Assembly (NCBI GenBank): GCA_035771165.1
Contig: JAWNZC010000311.1
Location: 568,501-632,500, forward strand
DNA length: 64,000 nt
Source: Paragorgia papillata
Taxonomy: Eukaryota; Cnidaria; Anthozoa; Scleralcyonacea; Coralliidae
Direction: 5' to 3'
Shown here: positions 45,723 through 56,000 of the stretch, in pieces
Position numbering within the stretch: position 1 is the first letter of the stretch
How the letters are laid out: every line of letters starts with the position of its first letter
The notes under the pieces: model-generated
What the model was told of the DNA's origin: nothing
Database searches by the model: none
The model's input: only the letters and a program-made list of their open reading frames with translations
Translations under genes and position numbers: made by a program

Positions 45723-46375
45723 AGTTATTGAACTGCAAGCCATGTATGTTGAACTATTTGCATGTTATGGCTTATAAGTTGTGTTAACATTTTTGTTGAT
45801 TAGCTGATGCTACTCTACACTTTTCTGCACTTAACCTCCCCCTATTTATGAAGCATAATGGACTTCAAGTTGGGTTTTTATAATTCGTTTATTTTGTTGG
45901 GTTTTTATTGTTCGTTTTGACATTAATATGTCAACTTTGTTGACATTCGGTTAAGCATAGTATGGGTTAAGAATATGTTTGTCTACACTTTACATATATG
46001 TAACTTATTTGCACAATTATTCAGTCGATATTAAATTTTGTTACAATTTTATTATGCTGTAACTAGTTAACGAAAATTATTTTTCTGTTAGGAAGAGAAA
46101 AGGTCAACTTACAATAATCTACCTACAGTTCATTATCCATCCTAGTATTTACCTACCTTATACAATGATTTGCATCCATATTGATCACGTCTGTTTAATA
46201 TAACTTGCAATGGAATACAGTGCCGGTGTCACAGGAAATTTGCCGCCCCCCCCCCCCCCCCCCCCCCCGCCCTGAAAATTCTCGATTAACTATGAGCACT
46301 TGCACTCATAGTCTCATGTGCAAAACGACCCATATTGCTAATATCAATTAATGCAAATTACACCTCTATGTATCT
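45723..46375. other. non-coding; poly-C tract
   Basis: A+T-rich, with an almost pure C run at 46243-46268. The right boundary of the RPA-bearing element probably lies here but I cannot fix it. Confidence 0.4.
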
Positions 46376-46389
46376 AGCAGTTCATATGT

Positions 46390-47237
46390 CGTACTATTCC
46401 TTCCCCCAAGGCAGCACTTTCTTGTGATAATAACTTCTAGTTCTATCAAGTGTTACTCCAAGACGAGATGAGTTTGACAGAGAAATCCCAAAGATCAACG
46501 AAGCAATCAACGAAAAAATTAAAGATATTCCAAATGTATACAACGGCAATTTATGTGACAATCGCCTATATTTTGATGACAAACACCTGAACAGGAGATT
46601 TGGTGTTCCTGCTTTGGCGAAAAATATTAAGAGAGAATTACGAGAGATTTTTGTATCTCGCCGAAGTCAAGATCGTGCAGTCCAGGATCGGAGAAATCAA
46701 GATCATGCAGTCCAGGATCGGAGATGTCAAGATCTTACAGCCCAGGATCAGAGAAGTCAAGATCTTACAGCCCAGGATCGGAGAAGTCAAGATCATACAG
46801 CCCAGGATCGGAGAAGTCAAGATGTTACAGCCCAGGATCGGAGAAGTCAAGATCTTACAGTCCAGGATCGGAGAAGTCAAGATCTTACAGCCCAGGATCG
46901 GAGAATTCAAGATCTTACAGCCCAGGATCGGAGAAGTCAAGACCTTACAGCCCAAGATCGGAGAAGTCAAGATCATACAGTCCAGGATCGGAGAAGTACC
47001 CTCCACAATGACTCAGCAAGGAGCCATCAAGATGTACCAACTGATTTACAGTCAAGAGGCACCGTCGGTAACAATGTAGCTCAACCTGCGATAATTGGGA
47101 TGCAAGACCAGCTGAAGAATATATCAGACTTATTGAATCAACTGATTCAAAACAATATTAGCATTAATCAGCAGCAGTATTATCAAAGGGTAATGTATCC
47201 ACCAATACCTTCATTTTTTAATAATAGACTTGTTTAA
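46390..47237 (+). pseudogene. LINE ORF1: SGNH-hydrolase remnant plus decapeptide repeats
   Basis: The frame from 46434 reads SSVTPRRDEFDREIPKINEA and DDKHLNRRFGVPALAKNIK, the C-terminal half of an SGNH/GDSL esterase-like domain as found in ORF1 of some LINEs. Just upstream another frame gives FLVIITS, so a one-base shift breaks the domain near 46435, and its N-terminal part is missing. After it come eleven exact 30-bp units (about 46664-46993) coding for variants of QDRRSQDLTA, then a Gln/Asn-rich tail (LLNQLIQNNISINQQQ) to the stop at 47237. ORF1 proteins bind the element RNA; the repeat makes a long polar, charged linker. Confidence 0.75.
46664..46993 (+). repeat. 30-bp coding tandem repeat, 11 copies
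   Basis: Units of CCAGGATCGGAGAAGTCAAG plus ten bases recur at an exact 30-bp spacing. Open frames exist in three phases because the unit lacks stops. Confidence 0.95.
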
Positions 47238-47269
47238 TTAGTTTACTCAAATAGTTCTTTAGTAGTTAA

Positions 47270-48196
47270 ACTTCAATTAATGGCAAAAAATTTTTTCTTC
47301 CGTTTGCAAGTTGGAATATTGAAGGTCTGTCTAGTAAGCTTAATGATACAGACTTCATTTCAAAATTACAATATTTTGATTTAATCTCACTAGTAGAGAC
47401 CTGGCTTCCCTATGGTCACAATAATATTAATATTGATGGTTTCTTTTCGTTTTCAAAATGCCGAAAAGAAGTTTCCCAAAACTCACGTAGAAGTTCTGGT
47501 GGTATTACAATTCTTGTTAGATCATCTCTTAGAAAAGGGATTACATTTTTAGATAAAGAGAGTAGTGAAGAGTTTGTATGGTGGAAATTGGATAAAACGA
47601 TTTTCAACCTTACACATGATATTTTCATTTGTACTGTCTACATACCACCTCAAAACTCCTCCCGTGAAACACGAATTAATATTGATCATTTTGAAAATCT
47701 TCAAGATAGTATCTATAAATTTTCAGTTTTGGGTAAGGTTATTTTATGTGGAGATTTCAATGCTAGAATAGGTATCCTAGATGATTTTATTGATGATCCA
47801 TTTCTTGAAGATGAAAATTATACCCCACTCACATTAGATAAGCGATCCTCAAGAGACTGTCATGTAAATTCTTATGGGCGATCTTTAATTGATTTATGTA
47901 TTGGCAATAGTATGGTTGCACTAAATGGTAGAACCAACGGAGATCTCATTGGTCAGTTCACTTGTCAAACTTATAATGGAGCAAGTGTTGTTGATTACGT
48001 TATTGTTTCACAAGACCTGCTTTCATCTATTATTAGCCTTACAGTAGCCGATATCACTGAATTTTCTCATCATTCCTATTTATCTTTCGTGATGAGAATT
48101 AAAATCCCCAAAACTCCAGATGATGCATTAAAATTAATGCCTCATCCTGTGTCTTTTGTGTGGAATGAGTACAAAAATAAGTACAAAATAAGTTAG
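47270..48196 (+). pseudogene. LINE AP-type endonuclease domain
   Basis: Open from 47270. SWNIEGLSSKL begins the endonuclease, then LVETWL (catalytic Glu), VILCGDFNARIG (metal-binding Asp and Asn), SVVDYVIVS and EFSHHSYLSF at the end, where SDH is usual and the Asp appears replaced by His. The frame stops at 48196; the RT continues in the next frame, so one base is lost or gained in the A-rich stretch around 48170-48190. In an intact element this domain nicks target DNA for target-primed reverse transcription. Confidence 0.85.
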
Positions 48197-48198
48197 AT

Positions 48199-49785
48199 TC
48201 ATTGTTTCTCCAGCCTACATATAGCGAAAAATCAATCGATGTTGATATGTTTGTAACTAATTTTTCCAAAATATTATGTGATACATCCCAAAACGTATTA
48301 TATACTAAGAAACAAAAGAAAACGAACAATAAAAACAAAACAAAGGTGAAACAAAAATGGTATGATACAAATTGCCATACTCTTAAAAAGAATTTGAGAA
48401 ATTTAGGAAGTTTACTCACAAAATACCCTAATGATGTCTATTTACGTCATCTATTTTTTGCAAAAAGAAAGGAATATAAGCGCATGATTAAGAAACAAAA
48501 AAGACAATTTCATAATTCTATACTAAACCAAATTGAAATTTTATCCAATAACAATCCTAAAGAATTCTGGAAGCTAGTTAATTCTATAAAAACACGTAAA
48601 TCATGTACGTCAAACGAAATACCATCATCGGAATGGTTTGATTATTTTAGAAATTTGAACAAGATAAATTTCAACACTGAAAAGATAAGCAACGAAGCTC
48701 AAATTGTGAAGGATTTCAATATTTGGGCAGCCTGCAAAAACGATACCCTTGACAAACCAATCTCACTTGAAGAATTGTGCAAACTGTCAAAGAGATTAAA
48801 GAACAAAAAAGCCAGTGCCGGTGATTCACTGTCCAATGAGATCATTAAGTTAGCAGTCGAAGTTTTACCATCCTATTTTGTACAATTGTTTAATACTATT
48901 CTATCCTACGGTGTGTTTCCATCACATTGGTCTAAGGGTTTCATAGTCCCAATATATAAATCAGGAAGTACAATTGACCCGAGTAACTATAGAGGAATTT
49001 GTATAAGCAGCTGTCTAGGAAAATTTTTCACATTGATTATGAATACTCGTTTGACTAAATTTCTGGAAGAGTGCAAAATTATGAGTAAATGTCAAATCGG
49101 TTTTCGGAAAAATTGCAGAACAGCAGATCATTTACTAGTTCTAAAAACTTTAATAGATGTTTATAAGTCAAAACGAAAACCAATTTTTGCCTGTTTTATC
49201 GACTTTAAAAAGGCCTACGACAGCGTGTGGAGAGAAGGACTTTTCTTCAAACTTATTCAATATGGTTGTAGTAAGAATTTCATACGTCTAATGCTAAGTA
49301 TGTATTCCTCAGTTGATTGCTCGGTAAAATTGGATAAGGGAAGTACTCCTTTCTTTAAGTCCCATATTGGGGTAAAACAAGGATGCAATCTAAGTCCCAC
49401 CTTATTCAACGTGTTTATCAATGATATGCCTAATTTATTTAACAGCTCGTGTGCCCCAGTAAAACTTGATGAAACTGATTTAAATTGTTTACTTTACGCA
49501 GACGACTTAGTTTTACTATCCGAGTCCAAGTCTGGCTTACAAAACTGTCTCACAAATCTTGAATTTTACACCAAGAAATGGAAGTTGAACATTAATTTAA
49601 AAAAATCAAAAGTTTTATTGTTTGGAACACCAACCCAAAGACGTGCACACTTCCCATCTATTTGGTCTTTCGGGAAAATTGCTCTAGAGCAAGTTGATGA
49701 ATATTGCTACCTTGGTATTACTTTTCACTTTTCCGGTAATTTTAAACGAACACAAAAAATACTTTATGCGATGGTCCAATCATAG
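48199..49785 (+). pseudogene. LINE reverse transcriptase domain
   Basis: Uninterrupted RT core: HWSKGFIVPIYKSG, DPSNYRGICIS, QIGFRKNCRTADHL, CFIDFKKAYDSVWR (motif A), GVKQGCNLSPTLFN (motif B), LLYADDLVLLS (motif C with the YADD box), LNLKKSK-type motif D. The frame ends abruptly after EYCYLGITFHFSGNF at 49785, where a small inverted repeat begins, so the C-terminal third is missing. Separated from the endonuclease by one frameshift. No poly-A or microsatellite tail follows, in keeping with truncation by a later insertion. Confidence 0.9.
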
Positions 49786-49840
49786 ACAGTGTTGAATTAG
49801 CCAGTAATAAAAAGCTGTATGCGAATCCCGATTGGACCAT
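49771..49840. repeat. 70-bp sequence with 10-bp inverted ends
   Basis: ATGGTCCAAT and ATTGGACCAT bound a 70-bp segment at the point where LINE similarity ends. Confidence 0.6.
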
Positions 49841-49844
49841 TGCC

Positions 49845-50225
49845 CCTTGCCGCAGCCATGCGCCGGCTCTTACGGCTATATGGAAACCAGGCTTAACTTT
49901 TAGCTAACTAAACACTAATTTGCGGGGTAACACTGGCACAGATAATTAAGATACGTCAGTTTTAAGATACGTCGTATATATATTTCTTTACTTTTAAAAT
50001 GCTTTGTCCACATTACACGTATATCAATTATCCTGTAAGGAATCATTCTGAGGGGGGGGGGGGCGGGATTTCCGATTGATTGATTAGGATCTTACTGTGG
50101 TTTTGAAACTCGCATGTACTAAATGTACAAAGAAGAATTGGTTTAGTTTAGATGTAATCTAAATAATAATCCTAACGTTGATTAAAATCTTTTTTTGTGC
50201 CCGAGGAAAGAATTTCGTGACACGA
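49845..50225. other. non-coding; poly-G tract
   Basis: G run at about 50053-50062. No gene or clear repeat. Confidence 0.4.
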
Positions 50226-50230
50226 GTCAG

Positions 50231-50426
50231 CACGGTTTCCTGTCCAAATTGGTATTTAGTATATTATTCTGGCCAAGTATATAAGCGCCCTGGGAAAGCC
50301 TTGGGACAGGAACGATTTATAATCTCTCCAACTCTTTCCTGTCCGAATTGGTCTTTAGTATTTTATTCTGGCTAACGCCAGACGATTTTATTCACCTCTG
50401 GGGAAGCCCTCGCACAGGAACGAGTT
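50231..50426 (+). mobile_element. TTAA-type hairpin element, copy B and a diverged tandem copy
   Basis: 50330-50426 has arms ACTCTTTCCTGTC and the complement-like CACAGGAACGAGT around the core hairpin TCTGGCTAACGCCAGA (50367-50382). The preceding 50235-50318 keeps TTTCCTGTCC / GGGACAGGAAC arms but has lost the core hairpin. Confidence 0.8.
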
Positions 50427-50652
50427 ATTTTAAATAAAGTAAGAAAATCGCTTTGTATTTACATAAATATTATTTTTTCCTGCGATAAGTACATGTCAGT
50501 GGTCGCTACCATTAGCAGAAGGATCCTATAACCGCCATTTTTAATAATGCGGTATATATCATTAGCGTATCGCAGGCGCGGGCCTCGGGTGCCGAACAAA
50601 GAAGGAGAAACACAGGTCAGTCTGGCGTGCTCCCTTGATCCAAGTTGTTACC

Positions 50653-52640
50653 ATGTGTTTCAAAAGGAATTGTGGAAAATGTGGCAAAGTTACATGGAAA
50701 GGTAGGCAATAGAACGTTTTAGAATACGTTGAACCATTTTATAGATTGTCAAAATGTTAAATCTATATTTATCTTTCTTGGTAGAGCTTCGAGTTCGACC
50801 AAAAATGCTTCGTGAATTAGTGCACGGCTTTATAGTAAACATGTTTAATAAAGAGATATAGGAACAGGATTGTATTTGAAGTAAATTGTTACAGTTTAGC
50901 TACAAGCTAGTGTGAAGTGATATAAATTGGTATTAAGCTACTGTTACACGTTGTGATTTTTCTTGCAACTTGCTAGGGTGTACACGCAAACACATTTTCC
51001 TATAAAAAACGCACAACTTGTTCATGGTTGTCGATGAACAATGTGCTGCTGGCCGTGAACAAGTTGTCAACAAGTTGTTCACTTCTGGTTCGAACAACTT
51101 GTTCACGGATAAATCAACAGTCATGAACAAGTTGTTCCAACAGCACATTTTTATAGCCAACGTTGTTCGCACATGATACAACATGTTGTAACAGCATGAC
51201 GAAATAACAACGATGAACAACAATGTTACAACAATGGTGAACATGGTTGATGTATCAACACGTTCTTCGGTTGTTACAACATGCCTGAACAAGGGTTGTT
51301 GTTTCATCAAGCTGTAACAACTTGTTGAAACAATGATGAACAATGTTGTTCATTTATCAATGTTGTTCACATATGTCAACAAGTTGTTACAGCATTGTTC
51401 AGGCAACAATGCTGTAACAACTTGTGAGATTTTTACGCGTGTATGTCATTGTCACAATCCACCATTTTTTGTCCGTTGTGTCCTGAATTTCTTACACCTG
51501 ATTGGCTAGCCTTGAAAAGAATTGTGTTGCAAGTTGCAGGAAGGGTGTTACACATTCAGCAATTTGTGAACTTTGTTCAGTTGCAAGTTGCAGCAAAAAG
51601 TAGAACCCATCCAACTTTTCTTGCAACTTTCAATATATCAAAAATAACAAAATCGCAAGTTGCTTCAGGGGTGTTACACAATGTGATTTTTTTGCTACTT
51701 GCAACATGCATTGAGTGATTTGTTGCAAGTTGCAAGAAAAATTGCATGGTGTAACAGCACCTTTAATGGCTTCATTATCAGCTTTGTCTTTTCTTTGTCT
51801 TCTGTCACAAACCCCAGCTTGCAAAGACCTGCTTAGACCCTTTTAATAAGTGGAGAGTACATCACTATTAATTGATGTCATTTTCAGCCTTTTGAATTAT
51901 ATTGAAAATATTATACAATTAAGCTAAGACAAACAAAATTGAAAATAATTCAAATGAAAAATTGAAAAGAAATTGATGTGAAAGGGTGAAAATTGTGTAT
52001 TCTATACTTATTAAAAGGGTCCATAATGTAGAGCAAGGTGAAAAGTACCCTAGTGTTAACCAGTTTGGATAAGTTACTCTATCTACATGCTGGGACCATT
52101 TCCCTAAACCAGTTTGACATGTTTTAACAATTACCCTGGTTTAAATTAAGTTCTGAGCTGATTCAAACATGGAAGTGAGATTCTCAACTGATTTGACTAG
52201 GCTCTTCCTTTCTGCCTCACTTCTCCTAATTTGCGCCTCACTTCTCCTCAGGAGCCTCTGGAACCACAGCATAGGTGAAAAGGTGGTAAACTGCAAAAAA
52301 TAATTTTGATAACGTAATACAGTATTGATGTTCTGAGTGGAGCCCTTTATCAGCATCAACATTTTACTCTGATGATGATGAAGCCTCTGCTTGAAATGTC
52401 AGTATTTTATTATCAAAACTAATTTCAGCAGTTTACCACCTTTTCACTTTACTCTATCTAAAACACTGCCTAAGCAGCACTCTACTGTTTTACCCTCTCT
52501 ATACTCAGTTTAAGATTTCCACTCAGATTCGCTTGTGACCATATTTGTACATATATATCCTTTTAGGATGTGGAAAACATGTGGAACAAGTTATGAAAGA
52601 TGTTCCTGAAGCTGATCGATGTGTTTGTCCAAGAGGATAA
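50653..52640 (+). CDS. two-exon gene for a 40-residue Cys-rich protein
   Basis: Exon 1 is 50653-50701 (ATG, 16 codons plus one base; donor GGTAGGCAAT). Exon 2 is 52567-52640 (acceptor ATCCTTTTAG; stop TAA at 52638). Joined, they give 40 residues beginning MCFKRNCGKCGKVTWKGC and ending RCVCPRG. Six Cys and one His are spaced as C-x4-C-x2-C-x7-C-x2-H, then a C-x-C near the end, which looks like a small metal-binding fold. The pattern CxxCGK-xTWxGCGxH-xxxV-xxxxPE-xxRCxC matches a short conserved eukaryotic protein family of unknown function that I recall from plants and animals. Phase-matched splicing between two short, family-like halves 1.9 kb apart is strong evidence. ATTAAA near 52708 could be its poly-A signal. 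The intron holds foldback elements. Confidence 0.85.
50940..51757. mobile_element. foldback element in the small gene's intron
   Basis: The left end (CTGTTACACGTTGTGATTTT, then CTTGCAACTTGC) is matched by GCAAGTTGCAAG and GTGTAACAG on the right. Internal TTGCAAGTTGCA words repeat the theme. A second family (51000-51443) is nested inside. Confidence 0.7.
51000..51443. repeat. array of self-complementary AACAAGTTGTT words
   Basis: More than a dozen variants of GAACAACTTGTTC / AACAAGTTGTT in both registers, closed by TGTGAGATTTTTACGCGTGTA at the right end. The same terminus occurs at 31085-31105. Confidence 0.8.
51780..52270. other. intron sequence, no recognisable feature
   Basis: Part of the small gene's intron. 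A minus-strand open frame at 52141-52362 contains an 18-bp duplication and is not convincing. Confidence 0.4.
52275..52447. repeat. short foldback element
   Basis: GTGAAAAGGTGGTAAACTGC pairs with GCAGTTTACCACCTTTTCAC, and AATTTTGATAA with the complementary inner stretch. Confidence 0.8.
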
Positions 52641-53089
52641 CAAAAGTATTGTTTATTATTGTAAAAGACAATCTACAACAGTATGGAAGAAATGCAGGAA
52701 TGTTGCTATTAAAGACCTATAATATAGTACATTATTTTCATGACTTACTCTAATCAATATTGTATTATGATTACAGTATTATAGACAATTCATCAAATTT
52801 GTAGAGCCTTTTTTTAGTATGGATTATGGGTATCAACACACAGCTACTGTACAATACGGAGTCATATAATTTGCACATCCACTTTTTAAATAAAAAACAA
52901 GCATTTTATATAGTAGCTCTTTTTTCATGCATCTTTTCCAAGTTAATAGTTATGTACAGCATATTATTGACAGTGGAAGCATTTTGTTTCATTCTGTTCT
53001 GATAGTAACATCTGGTATGTCTACTCTTGCCATTCTACATGAACCCACTGCAATGGACTATGTCTATATGTCAATTTCTGTTAATGTTA

Positions 53090-56000
53090 TTATAAGTTAA
53101 GTCTCTCTTTTGCCTTCTCCTCAAGATCTAATCGACATGATGGCTGGTTTAAGAATGGTGTCCATGTTCCTTGGGTTGAAGGGTTTTCTGTGTGCCATCG
53201 TCTTGGGATTCCTTCTGATGTAACTCCAGATTCACCTCTTAGTCTTTCCACCCATGTTTCGATGGCCCTTGGTTCATTATTTTTAACATCAACTACTTTA
53301 CTGTTTCCACTCACTACAAGTAAAAAATGAAGCACTTGTGCTTTAAATACTGTACCATCGTGTTTAAATATAAGATATTATTATTATTAATTTTTAGCAA
53401 TTGTTTCAGAACTTTATGATTGATTTTAAATTACTGTACACTAAAAATTACCTAGTACTTTATTCTGATGATTACTGCAGGCCCGGGTTCTGGATTAAAA
53501 TTTTTGCAGTATACTGAAAATCTAGTGTCCTACTTATGGGGTTGGCACCAGATCACTGTAGTGTTGATAGGATAAGTGTTGGCCTGTTATCTTGTAACCT
53601 CATCACTTTGAAGGACGTATATACATGTATTTAGTCAATTAGTTGTCAATTAAGTAGTTTAAGGTGCATAATAGTGCATAATAGTGATACCCTAAAAGAC
53701 ATGTGATGTATATGTACATGTCTTTTAAAATTGTCTTGGCTAATTTCCAGAAGAATAGATGCCTCGGAGATGTGGATATGGAGGAGGATGGGGAGAGAAG
53801 GTTACACCTGAAGAGGTCTTACTTAAGCCAGTTTTCCACTGGTGAATGTTGTCATGCAAGGTGACATTTCTATTGTCAAAACTTAATAGATTGGAATAGA
53901 TTTATAATTTAGTTCCACTTGAAAGCTCATAAGACAAAAGAAAAAGGTCTCTTCACGTCAGGGCTCGCAAAATTCTGAAAAAAGTGGTTGCCCTTGGGGC
54001 AGGCAACACTAAAAATTTGTTAAAGTTTGAAACGTTCTCTGGTCAAAGATATTTATTTCTAACAAGCTTTCGGCTGCCAGTCTGGAGCGTTCGACGGGTT
54101 AACCATCAGAACATCAGCGGCGAACCTCTTACGACGAACTGAACTGCCTAAACACAAAAACACTACTACCAGCGAACGCAAAGCATTCCATGAACTGAAG
54201 AAAGACAAGACACGTGTTGTAATGAAAGCGGATAAAGGCAACTGTTTTGTTGTCATGGACAGAACAGACTATGATGAAAAAATGGAAGAATTGCTTAGTG
54301 ATCGCAACACCTATGAGGAAGTCGCCAAGTCTCCGTTTAACAGAATCGAACGTGAGTTGAACTCACAATTACTACAACTGAAACAACAAAACAAACTTGA
54401 CGAACGCACTTACAAAAAACTTCACTCAACTGACGGCATACCACCCGCTATCCGGGGCTCGATCAAACACCACAAACAGAACAACCCACTTCGCCCCATT
54501 GTAACATGTAGAAACACAGCACTCTACAACACTTCTAAACACCTAGCAAAGATCTTGTCACCACTACAAAACCACAACGGTTACTCAGTCACTAACTCCA
54601 CCGACTTTACACGTAAGTTAACTGATACCAACGTTGACGAAATTATGGTTTCTTTTGATGTTGTGTCTTTATTTACAGCTATCCCAGTTGACAAAACTTG
54701 TGCACACATTCGCAATAAACTATTACAAGACAAGACCTTACAACAACGAACTAAACTATCTATTGACGACATAATTAGCCTTTTACGCTTCACTCTTTCT
54801 AACAGCTATCTTAATTACAACAATCAAACTTACAAACAAATTCACGGTTGTGCTATGGGAAGTCCTGTTAGCCCTATTGTGGCAAACCTCTGTTTGGAGG
54901 TTATTGAGGAACTGGCTCTAGCTCAAGCCATTACACCGCCTAAGACATGGTTTCGTTATGTTGATGACGTTTTTTTCAATCATCAAAAAACATGCGCTAA
55001 CCACTTTCCACGAATTACTGAACTCCATTGACCCACACATAAACTTTACTGTAGAACAGGAACACGACGGACAACTCTCTTTTTTAGACACTTTAGTTAC
55101 ACGCAACCACGGATCTCTTATCACAAACGTTTACCGTAAACCTACACACTGACAAATATTTAGACTACAACTCACACCATGATAAATAACATAAGACAAG
55201 CACAGCACAAGCACTCTTACATCGGGCAGCGACACTACCTAATACCGACGAAGGAAAGCAAGAGGAACGCAAACACGTTATTGACGCCTTGATGACGAAT
55301 GGGTATCCCAGGAAGTTCCTGGCCGAGGTTGAAAGGAAACGTTTTTTGACACAAGAAACGACACCATCACCGGAAAAGTTAGTCCGCATGTTTTTTGAGA
55401 GAGTGGAACCCAAAACGAACGACTACGCTGTCCTACCCTACATCAAAGGCCTTACGGAACCCCTTAAACGACTCTTGAAACCATACGACATTAAGGTTAC
55501 AACAAAACCTCTACGCACGCTTCAACAAATGCTGCCTTCACCCAAAGACCGACCATCCGAAGAAAAACAAACGAACGTTGTCTACCAAATCAATTGCGCA
55601 GATTGCTCGTGGAGCTACATTGGAGAGACAGGCAGAGCTTTGGTGACGAGGAAAAAAGAACATATGAGAAATGTTGAAAAATACAAAGCCGGTTCAAACA
55701 TAGCAAAACATGCTTGGATTAACGACCACGCAATTGACTTTAAAAACAGCAAAGTTATTGGCAGGGCAAACTATCGCCACAGAGGAACATTAGAATCATG
55801 GCATACTGCAACCACCACCAATGCAGATAATAATGCAAAACATTTGCCAGAACAATACCGGTTTTTACTTAAAAAGTAGAGTATAGTGTTATATGTAGGC
55901 GGAACTATTTATCTCTGTGTTGTCACTGTAATGTAATTGTAAACCGTAGCTGTAGGCGTAGTGTGTAATCATCAACCGTAAGAGTAATTTTTTATCTCAT

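Noticed and set aside
46638..47011. Additional repeat-protein ORFs in other frames of the 30-bp repeat
   Set aside because: The unit lacks stops in several frames; only the frame continuous with the SGNH remnant and the Gln/Asn tail is likely coding.
52141..52362. 73-codon minus-strand ORF with RRSEAQIRRSEAE
   Set aside because: Contains a simple 18-bp duplication, lies in an intron overlapping a foldback element, and has no family resemblance.
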